Assembly (NCBI GenBank): GCA_035528435.1
Contig: DATKYN010000205.1
Span: 1 to 13,578 of the forward strand
Source: SG8-40 sp035528435
Lineage (GTDB): Bacteria; Pseudomonadota; Gammaproteobacteria; Burkholderiales; Eutrophovitaceae
Reading direction: 5' to 3'
Length of the DNA: 13,578 nucleotides
The notes under the pieces: generated by a model
What the model was told of the DNA's origin: nothing
What the model saw: only the letters and a program-made list of their open reading frames with translations
Database searches by the model: none
Translations under genes and position numbers: made by a program
Shown: piece by piece, positions 6,608 through 12,334 of the stretch
How the letters are laid out: the number at the start of each line of letters is the position of its first letter
Position numbering within the stretch: the stretch's first letter is position 1

Positions 6608-7954
6608 TCAGGGGCGGGTCTGGTCAGACGCCGGCGCAGCGGCCGGTGCCGCTTCGTCCCGCGAAATAATGCGCGTGTCGGGGAACGTGATACTGAATGT
6701 GCTGCCTTCGCCGGGAGTGCTGTCGATCACGAGTTGTCCCTGGTGACGGTTGGTGACGTGCTTGACGATCGCCAGACCCAGTCCGGTACCGCCTGTTTCG
6801 CGTGAGCGGCTCTTGTCGACTCGATAAAACCGTTCAGTCAAGCGGCCGAGATGATGCGACTCAATACCGATACCGTCGTCCCTCACCGTGAACGCCGGGT
6901 TGCCGTTGGTGCGTTCCCAGATCAACTCGATTGTTCCGCCTTGTTGCGTGTAATGGACCGCATTGGTGACCAGATTTCCAAAGGCGCTGCGCAATTCGTC
7001 CATGCTCCCCAATAACCAGTCGTCGCACCGGATCTCGGTCCTGATGGTATGTCGCCCCCCGGACAAGGCCATGGCTTCTTGCTGCAAGGATTCCAGCAAT
7101 CCAGGCACGTTTACCTTGTCGTCAGCCGCTGAGTAGTTGGAGTTTTCCAGGCGTGACAGCGTTAGAAGATCATTCACCAGACGTGTCATCCGAACGGTCT
7201 GTTCCGACATCAGCTTGATGCCGCGCGCGAGAAACACTGGGTCGGCGGCGGGTTCCTGTTCCAGGGTTTCCAGAAAACCATGTACTACGGTGAGCGGTGT
7301 GCGCAGCTCATGTGACACGTTAGCGATGAAATCACGGCGAGTCGTTTCGAGCCGCTCCCAGCGCGTGACGTCGCGTCCCAGCAAAAGCTTTTGCGAGTTG
7401 CCATATGGCACCAGTTGTATCGAAACGGCGCGCTCGCCGCCCTGGCCGAGCAGATAAAGGGTGAGCGGTTCAGAGGTCGCACTCGAGTGCAAATAAGTAG
7501 AGAGCTGCGGCTGTCGCAAAAGATAGGTTATCTGCGCGCCCCGATCGCGTTCCAGGCGCAAGCCGAAGTAAGCCTCTGCCCGGGGATTACACCAGGAAAT
7601 CCGGTCGTCTTCGGCGAGCAGCACGACTGCGTCGGGGAGCGCTTCGCCTGCGCGTTCGAAGCGTTCGAGCGCCTTTGAAAGGCTGAACGCGCTGGCACGT
7701 TGCCGTTTCAGCAACCGGACCATATGCCAGAAAATATACTCCCACGATCCAGTGCCGTTGGGCATCGTGTTCGCACTGGGCTCGCGCAACCAGTAATGCA
7801 GCAGCGAAAGGTTGTGAATATGGTGCAGCAGCAGGATCAGCAGCCCGGCTGACAACAGACATAGCGCGGCTGTCGCGCCGAACATTGGCCAGCTTAGCAG
7901 TGCCGCTGCGCACAGAACGAGAACCGACGACAGCGGTCTGCTCCACAGTCTCAT
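6608..7954 (-). CDS. phoR: Phosphate regulon sensor histidine kinase PhoR
   Basis: 448 residues with the proteobacterial PhoR layout. Two hydrophobic segments (about 9-21 and 26-44) form a membrane hairpin with almost no periplasmic domain. A DUF3329-like Trp/charged region follows (about 65-100), then a PAS domain (about 103-195). The HisKA phosphoacceptor is H215 in FIANVSHELRTPL. The ATPase domain has the N box (NLVTNAVHYT, 327-336), DDGIGIE (359-365) and GGTGLGLAIVKH (388-399). It senses phosphate status, normally through PhoU and the Pst transporter, and phosphorylates PhoB. The Ala/Pro-rich tail after residue 430 is not conserved. The gene follows phoB by 102 bp on the same strand; the start fits the membrane helix, and the Shine-Dalgarno is weak (AGGGA at 11-15 nt). 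The gene order and the partner support PhoR over other kinases. Confidence 0.94.
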   Translation of the reverse strand: MRLWSRPLSSVLVLCAAALLSWPMFGATAALCLLSAGLLILLLHHIHNLSLLHYWLREPSANTMPNGTGSWEYIFWHMVRLLKRQRASAFSLSKALERFERAGEALPDAVVLLAEDDRISWCNPRAEAYFGLRLERDRGAQITYLLRQPQLSTYLHSSATSEPLTLYLLGQGGERAVSIQLVPYGNSQKLLLGRDVTRWERLETTRRDFIANVSHELRTPLTVVHGFLETLEQEPAADPVFLARGIKLMSEQTVRMTRLVNDLLTLSRLENSNYSAADDKVNVPGLLESLQQEAMALSGGRHTIRTEIRCDDWLLGSMDELRSAFGNLVTNAVHYTQQGGTIELIWERTNGNPAFTVRDDGIGIESHHLGRLTERFYRVDKSRSRETGGTGLGLAIVKHVTNRHQGQLVIDSTPGEGSTFSITFPDTRIISRDEAAPAAAPASDQTRP

Positions 7955-8056
7955 CGAAGAGAAGTCCCTGATCGATAAAGGAATGAATTATCCCAAAAAA
8001 GTCCCGGGCTGCGGCAGCGATAGCACAGCCTGGCAAATTGTCGGTGCGGCGCAGTG

Positions 8057-8743
8057 TCAGGAGGCGGACAAACGGTAGCCCGTGCCGCGCACGGTCTGTA
8101 TCAACTGGTCCAGATTTCCGGGTTCGAGTGCCTTGCGCAATCGCCGGATGTGCACATCAACGGTGCGTTCCTCGACGAATACGTGATCGCCCCACACATT
8201 GTCGAGCAGCTGCGTACGCGAATGCACCCGTTCCGGGTGCGTGAGCAGAAAGTGTAGCAGCCGGAATTCCGTTGGACCCAAATCGATATTCTCGCCGTTG
8301 CCCGTTACGCGATGATCCGCCGGATCCACGCGCAAGCCGCCGATTTCGACCGCGTCATCGGTCATTTGCGGCGCACGCCGGCGTAACACTGCCTTGATTC
8401 TCGCGTTCAGCTCGCGTGGCGAGAATGGTTTGGTGATGTAATCGTCGGCACCGGTGTCCAGGCCGAGCAGCTTGTCCTGCTCATCGGAGCGCGCGGTGAG
8501 CATGATGATCGGAATTGCCCGGGTCCGCTTGTCTCCCCGTAGTCTCCGGGCAACCTCGATTCCGCTTGCGCCGGGCAGCATCCAGTCGAGCAGAACCAGA
8601 TCGGGCAGGGCATTTGCAACCAGGCGCAGTGCCTGTTCGGCGCTACTGGCGCACAGTGGCTGGTGGCCCGCCTGCTTGAGGTTGTAGGCGATCAGCTCCT
8701 GTATGGCGGGCTCGTCTTCGACAACCAGTATGGTTGCAGACAT
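8057..8743 (-). CDS. phoB: Phosphate regulon response regulator PhoB
   Basis: 228 residues, the usual PhoB length. The receiver domain (1-122) has E9/D10 for metal binding, phosphoacceptor D53 in LVLLDWMLPG, T83 and K105. A short linker leads to an OmpR/PhoB-type winged helix (about 132-226) with recognition-helix sequence ERTVDVHIRRLRKALEP (192-208) and the terminal wing TVRGTGYRLS. When phosphorylated by PhoR it binds Pho boxes and recruits RNA polymerase. The paired phoR downstream fixes the identity. The ATG at 8743 gives the canonical MSATILVVEDE start; the ribosome site is a modest purine stretch (GATGAAGAA). A Pho-box-like sequence with a correctly spaced -10 lies 50-70 bp upstream, implying autoregulation. 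Confidence 0.96.
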   Translation of the reverse strand: MSATILVVEDEPAIQELIAYNLKQAGHQPLCASSAEQALRLVANALPDLVLLDWMLPGASGIEVARRLRGDKRTRAIPIIMLTARSDEQDKLLGLDTGADDYITKPFSPRELNARIKAVLRRRAPQMTDDAVEIGGLRVDPADHRVTGNGENIDLGPTEFRLLHFLLTHPERVHSRTQLLDNVWGDHVFVEERTVDVHIRRLRKALEPGNLDQLIQTVRGTGYRLSAS

Positions 8744-8778
8744 GGGCGTTCTTCATCTTCACTTATTGCGAGGACTGT

Positions 8779-8812
8779 ATAGTATGAATCAGATGTTGCG
8801 GATTTGTGACAT
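8779..8812 (-). promoter_or_regulatory. Pho box and -10 element upstream of phoB
   Basis: Read on the minus strand from 8812 to 8795: ATGTCAC, spacer AAAT, CCGCAAC. Against the E. coli Pho box CTGTCAT-AWAW-CTGTMAY this is 14 of 18 matches, with the spacer fully matching. Ten bases further on lies TACTAT (8784-8779; 4/6 to TATAAT), the spacing expected where PhoB replaces the -35 contact. This suggests positive autoregulation of phoBR. The matches are seen directly; binding is inferred. Confidence 0.55.
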
Positions 8813-8815
8813 CTG
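8790..8815. repeat. Inverted repeat CAGATGT-N12-ACATCTG over the phoB Pho box
   Basis: CAGATGT at 8790-8796 and ACATCTG at 8809-8815 are perfect 7-bp inverted copies 12 bp apart, overlapping both ends of the Pho-box-like element in the phoB/DUF971 divergent region. It could be a binding site for a second dimeric regulator or part of the PhoB site. The region 8744-8899 holds no gene; a TATCAT (5/6 to TATAAT) at 8858-8863 is a possible -10 for the plus-strand operon, but no good -35 accompanies it. Confidence 0.5.
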
Positions 8816-8899
8816 AAATATTCGACCTATAGCTTCGTTAACCGTACCTGGTCCCGTTATCATCGCGGCATGGTCGCAATCACTTGATAGAGAACTGAT

Positions 8900-9274
8900 T
8901 TGACAGGCGCTCAAAATGGCACACGCCAACCTACAGACATCGTCCTCCACCAGCAATCACGCGTACTTGAGATGGCCTTCGACGACGGCAAGCGATACCG
9001 GTTGTCTTGCGAGTATTTACGCGTCAACTCTCCCTCGGCAGAGGTGCGCGGTCATGGCGCCGGTCAGGAAGTGCTGCAAACCGGCAAGCGGGAAGTGACC
9101 ATCACGGCGATCGAGCCGGTCGGAAACTACGCAATCAAGCTGGTATTCAGTGATGGGCACGATACCGGGTTATATTCCTGGGACTATCTCTACTCGCTCG
9201 GTAGCGACCATGACACCCTGTGGGAGGGTTACCTGCAGCGTCTCGAAAAAGCTGGTGCCAGCCGTGACGCCTGA
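8900..9274 (+). CDS. DUF971 (GBBH-like N-terminal domain) protein
   Basis: 124 residues forming a single DUF971 domain, resembling the N-terminal domain of gamma-butyrobetaine hydroxylase. Diagnostic stretches are PTDIVLHQQSRVLEM (11-25), the FDDGKRYRLSCEYLRVNSPSAEVRGHG block (27-53), and near the end FSDGHDTGLYSWDYLYSLG. The catalytic oxygenase domain of the hydroxylase is absent, so no carnitine-pathway activity should be inferred. The start is TTG at 8900: an in-frame TAG lies at 8888-8890, no other in-frame start precedes the conserved PTDI segment, and the first ATG would delete it. The ribosome site is weak (AGAGAA), so expression may be low. It lies 18 bp before ubiE and probably opens the ubi operon. 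The stand-alone protein's role is not established. Confidence 0.88.
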   Translation: MTGAQNGTRQPTDIVLHQQSRVLEMAFDDGKRYRLSCEYLRVNSPSAEVRGHGAGQEVLQTGKREVTITAIEPVGNYAIKLVFSDGHDTGLYSWDYLYSLGSDHDTLWEGYLQRLEKAGASRDA

Positions 9275-9292
9275 ACGCATTGACCGCAGCTT

Positions 9293-10027
9293 ATGACCAG
9301 GACCACCGATTTCGGATTTGAGAAAGTAGACGAGGAACGCAAAGCCGGCAAAGTCGCCGGTGTGTTCAGTTCCGTCGCCGGTCGCTACGACCTGATGAAC
9401 GATCTGATGTCAGGCGGACTGCACCGTTTGTGGAAGCGCTTTGCTGTCGAACTGTCGGGTGTGCGTGAAGGCGCACGGGTGCTTGACGTCGCCGGCGGCA
9501 CCGGTGATGTGGCAAGCCTGCTGGCGCGTCGCGCCGGAGCGACCGGGCAGGTCTGGCTGACCGACATCAATGCAGACATGCTCGCGCGGGGGCGTGACCG
9601 CCTGATCGACACCGGGCAGGCGTTGCCAGTAATACGTTGTGATGCCGAGAAGTTGCCGTTCCCGGGCGATTATTTCGACTGCGTGTCGGTGGCCTTCGGT
9701 TTGCGCAACATGACTCGCAAGCAAGCAGCACTGACAGAAATGTTGCGCGTGCTGCGCCCTGGAGGGCGACTGCTGGTGCTGGAGTTTTCTTCCGTGTGGA
9801 AACCACTGTCACCGCTGTACGACGTGTATTCGTTCAAGGTTTTGCCGCTGCTCGGCAAGCTGTTTGCCAACGACGCCGACAGTTATCGCTATCTCGCCGA
9901 ATCGATTCGCATGCATCCGTCCCAACCGGAGCTGGCTGACATGCTGCGGGATGCCGGTTTTGCGAAGGTCGAGTATTTCAACCTGAGTGCCGGCGTCGTA
10001 GCGCTGCATCGCGGATTCAAGAGTTGA
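9293..10027 (+). CDS. ubiE: Ubiquinone/menaquinone biosynthesis C-methyltransferase UbiE
   Basis: 244 residues, close to the usual UbiE length. It uses SAM to methylate 2-methoxy-6-polyprenyl-1,4-benzoquinol (ubiquinone route) and, where menaquinone is made, demethylmenaquinol. Visible signatures: FGFEKV at the N-terminus, VFSSVAGRYDLMNDLMSGGLHRLWK (24-48), class-I SAM motif VLDVAGGTGD (63-72), acidic post-motif DIN (91-93), and GLRNMT (136-141) with LRVLRPGGRLLVLEFS (151-166). It ends in FNLSAGVVALHRGFKS, a conserved UbiE tail. It acts at the inner membrane, typically in the Ubi metabolon. The ATG at 9293 fits the family start; no strong Shine-Dalgarno is visible, so translation may be coupled to the upstream gene 18 bp away. 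No menaquinone-specific genes are in the window, so the ubiquinone role is the likelier one. Confidence 0.97.
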   Translation: MTRTTDFGFEKVDEERKAGKVAGVFSSVAGRYDLMNDLMSGGLHRLWKRFAVELSGVREGARVLDVAGGTGDVASLLARRAGATGQVWLTDINADMLARGRDRLIDTGQALPVIRCDAEKLPFPGDYFDCVSVAFGLRNMTRKQAALTEMLRVLRPGGRLLVLEFSSVWKPLSPLYDVYSFKVLPLLGKLFANDADSYRYLAESIRMHPSQPELADMLRDAGFAKVEYFNLSAGVVALHRGFKS

Positions 10028-10037
10028 GTATCGGGCC

Positions 10038-10631
10038 GTGCTGAACGAAATCGTTCTGGTCGCTTCACGTCATCTTCTGCACCCTGCACAGTGGGCCCGT
10101 ACGCGACTGGCCGAGCATGCCGGGAAGCAGATCCGCATCGATCTCGTCCTCACCGCAGTGACGGTGCGCATCGACGCACACGGGTATGCCGAGGCTGCCG
10201 AGCCGGATTCAACGCCCGATCTGGTGGTTGTGCTCACGCCGGCAGCGGCGGCCAAATGGCTGACTGATCGCGAGGCCGCCTGGCGGGATGCCCGAATCGA
10301 AGGCGATGTTGAACTGGCAGCGGCGGTGTCGCATGTAATGGCCAATCTGCGTTGGGAATATGAGGAAGATCTGAGCCGTGTAGTTGGTGACGTGGCCGCA
10401 CATCGAATTGGCCGTGGTGCTCGCCAACTGTCCGCCTGGCCGGCTGAGGTCGCTGAATCACTGGCGCGTGGCGTAGCCGAATACCTCAGTGAGGAGCGCC
10501 ATGCGCTCGCAACGCCTCTGGCCGTGGAGGAATTCACTGACGAGGTGGACGACCTGCGCGACGCGGTCGAAAGACTCGACAAACGCATCGACAGGCTGGC
10601 ACGTCGCCTGGACGAAGTATCGTCAAACTGA
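10038..10631 (+). CDS. ubiJ: Ubiquinone biosynthesis accessory factor UbiJ (SCP2 domain)
   Basis: 197 residues. The N-terminal half is an SCP2 (sterol-carrier-like) lipid-binding domain, with strands such as IRIDLVLTAVTVRID and the PDLVVVLTPAAAAKWLTDREAAWRDARIEGD block. Next comes the UbiJ-typical WEYEEDLSRVVGDVAAHRI (about 110-128). The C-terminus (about 168-193) is a charged heptad-like helix, DEVDDLRDAVERLDKRIDRLARRLDEV, predicted to be coiled coil; in E. coli, UbiJ pairs with UbiK through this region. UbiJ is thought to hold the hydrophobic polyprenyl substrates for the hydroxylases and methylases of the Ubi complex. The start is GTG at 10038, 10 bp after the ubiE stop, with no clear ribosome site. 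Position between ubiE and ubiB confirms the call. Confidence 0.88.
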   Translation: MLNEIVLVASRHLLHPAQWARTRLAEHAGKQIRIDLVLTAVTVRIDAHGYAEAAEPDSTPDLVVVLTPAAAAKWLTDREAAWRDARIEGDVELAAAVSHVMANLRWEYEEDLSRVVGDVAAHRIGRGARQLSAWPAEVAESLARGVAEYLSEERHALATPLAVEEFTDEVDDLRDAVERLDKRIDRLARRLDEVSSN

Positions 10632-10644
10632 GCGCGATTGCCCG

Positions 10645-12165
10645 ATGCAGTTACTGCGTTTTCTGAGAATTCTCGCCGTTTCGCTACGATTCGGACTCGA
10701 CGAATTTGCCATGTCGCATGGCCGGTTGCGCTTTCTGCGCGCGCCGGTACGCACCTTGTTGTTCTGGCGCACCCTGGAGCGTCCGCGCGGTGAGCGGCTG
10801 CGCATGGCTCTGGAAACGCTTGGTCCGATCTTTGTCAAGTTCGGCCAGGTCCTCTCCACCCGGCGTGACCTGATCCCTCCCGACGTTGCCGACGAGCTGG
10901 TTCGGTTACAGGACCAGGTGCCGCCATTTCCCTTCGAGGAGGTGGAGGCGATACTGAAGCGTGTCTATACGGATTACGACGATGTGTTTTCCAGCTTCGA
11001 ACGGGAGCCGGTTGCCAGCGCATCGGTAGCGCAGGTTCATTTTGCTGTCTTGCGCGGCGGGAAAGAAGTTGCCGTCAAGGTGTTGCGCCCCGGCATCGGC
11101 AAGACGATCGAACGTGACGTCGCGTTGTTGCGGGTCGCAGCGGCAACGATTGAGCGTTTCTGGGCCGATGGCAAACGCCTCAAGCCGCGAGAGGTTGTCG
11201 ACGAGTTTCGCAAGCACCTCGATGTAGAGCTGGACTTGATGCGCGAGGCGGCCAGCGCCAGTCAGTTGCGCCGTAATTTTCCCGAGTCGCCATTGTTGTC
11301 AGTCCCGGAGGTGTACTGGGATTACTGTGCGACCGAAGTGATGGTCATGCAGCGCATGTCCGGAACGCCGATCAGCCAGATTGCGCGGCTCCGTGAGCAA
11401 GGGATCGATCTCAAGCGGCTGGCGACCGCTGGCGTGGAAATATTCTTCACACAGGTCTTCCGGGACGGTTTTTTTCATGCTGACATGCACCCGGGCAACA
11501 TACTCGTCGGCCCCGACGGGCGCTACGTCGCCCTGGATTTCGGCATCATGGGAACGCTGACGGACGTAGACAAAAGTTATCTGGCGCAGAATTTTCTGGC
11601 CTTTTTCCAGCGCGATTACCGGCGTGTTGCCCAGGCGCATGTCGATGCCGGATGGGTTCCCGCCGACACGCGTGTCGACGAATTCGAGTCGGCGATTCGG
11701 TCGGTTTGTGAGCCGATTTTTGACAAACCGCTGAAGGAAATTTCGTTCGGCAAGCTGTTGTTGCGCCTGTTTCAGACCTCGCGTCGATTCAATGTGGAAA
11801 TCCAGCCGCAACTGGTGCTGTTGCAAAAAACGCTGCTCAATATTGAAGGGCTGGGGCGTGAGCTTGATCCGGACCTCGACCTTTGGAAAACCGCCAAACC
11901 CTACCTCGAGAGATGGATGTCGGAGCAAGTGGGCATAGCTGGCCTGATCGCCAATCTGCGCCGGGAGGCGCCATACTGGTCATCCATGTTGCCACAGTTG
12001 CCCCGATTGCTGCATTCCTGGCTGTCGTCAACCGATGCCCTGGATCAGCAGGCCCGGGTTGAGGACATCACCAGAAAGTATCGCCGGGCCAATGCCATGC
12101 TGATTTTCGCCGGTCTTCTCCTGGCCGGGGTCACCGGAGCGCTGCTGGTCCTGCTGTTGCGCTGA
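10645..12165 (+). CDS. ubiB: Ubiquinone biosynthesis kinase-like protein UbiB
   Basis: 506 residues, an ABC1/ADCK/UbiB atypical kinase-like ATPase needed for ubiquinone synthesis. Diagnostic parts: the KxGQ helix (K65-F-G-Q68 in LGPIFVKFGQVLSTRRDLIP), the Ala-rich ASASVAQVH replacing the P-loop (125-132), the VAIK-like lysine K145 (VAVKVLRPG), the catalytic HADMHPGNILV (278-288), and the DFG metal site (298-300, ALDFGIMG). The C-terminus ends in one hydrophobic helix (about 485-505), the membrane anchor expected of UbiB. The reading frame stays open upstream to 10489, but that extension overlaps ubiJ in another frame and has no UbiB homology. The ATG at 10645 begins the family's LLRFLRI start, 13 bp after the ubiJ stop. 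It is the last gene of the operon; a 12-bp hairpin follows the stop. Confidence 0.96.
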   Translation: MQLLRFLRILAVSLRFGLDEFAMSHGRLRFLRAPVRTLLFWRTLERPRGERLRMALETLGPIFVKFGQVLSTRRDLIPPDVADELVRLQDQVPPFPFEEVEAILKRVYTDYDDVFSSFEREPVASASVAQVHFAVLRGGKEVAVKVLRPGIGKTIERDVALLRVAAATIERFWADGKRLKPREVVDEFRKHLDVELDLMREAASASQLRRNFPESPLLSVPEVYWDYCATEVMVMQRMSGTPISQIARLREQGIDLKRLATAGVEIFFTQVFRDGFFHADMHPGNILVGPDGRYVALDFGIMGTLTDVDKSYLAQNFLAFFQRDYRRVAQAHVDAGWVPADTRVDEFESAIRSVCEPIFDKPLKEISFGKLLLRLFQTSRRFNVEIQPQLVLLQKTLLNIEGLGRELDPDLDLWKTAKPYLERWMSEQVGIAGLIANLRREAPYWSSMLPQLPRLLHSWLSSTDALDQQARVEDITRKYRRANAMLIFAGLLLAGVTGALLVLLLR

Positions 12166-12170
12166 CGCAA

Positions 12171-12199
12171 CACGAGCGCGGCGTTCTGCCGCGTTCGTG
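12171..12199 (+). terminator. Strong hairpin after ubiB, likely operon terminator
   Basis: 12171-12182 pairs with 12188-12199 over 12 consecutive pairs (one G-U) around the loop GTTCT. It starts 5 bp after the ubiB stop. The following bases are ACATTTAAT, only a broken T-run, so it is a possible but not textbook intrinsic terminator. It ends 2 bp before the Pho-box-like sequence of the porin. Confidence 0.5.
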
Positions 12200-12201
12200 A
12201 C

Positions 12202-12235
12202 ATTTAATCAAACCGTCACATTCGATCGCGACAAT
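12202..12235 (+). promoter_or_regulatory. Pho box and -10 element upstream of the porin
   Basis: 12202-12219 reads ATTTAAT, spacer CAAA, CCGTCAC: 13 of 18 matches to CTGTCAT-AWAW-CTGTMAY, with a strong downstream half and a weaker upstream half. GACAAT (4/6 to TATAAT) lies at 12230-12235, exactly 10 bp downstream, the same geometry as at phoB. An extra inverted half-site ATGTCAC (minus strand, 12203-12197), identical to the phoB half-site, overlaps the start. PhoB activation of the porin is inferred. Confidence 0.5.
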
Positions 12236-12334
12236 TCGCGCGTTCGCCGCTTGGTTGCGTTTTGTCCTGCCTTTGTCGTACCGGCCGGGATAACGGCGAG
12301 AACATTTCAACCGTTTCTATATCAGGAGATACCA

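Noticed and set aside
6598..6635. GCCGGCG/CGCCGGC inverted repeat as a bidirectional terminator for the HIT gene and phoR
   Set aside because: The loop would be 24 nt, one arm lies inside the phoR coding end, and no T-tract is present on either strand.
7995..8030. Possible attenuator between phoB and phoR (GGCTG/CAGCC stem then six Ts on the minus strand)
   Set aside because: The stem is only 5 bp with a 14-nt loop, sits 6 nt from the T-run, and competes with another small hairpin; too weak to call.
10489..10644. In-frame N-terminal extension of ubiB giving 558 residues
   Set aside because: It overlaps the ubiJ coding sequence in another frame, carries no UbiB-like sequence, and the ATG at 10645 starts at the expected family N-terminus.
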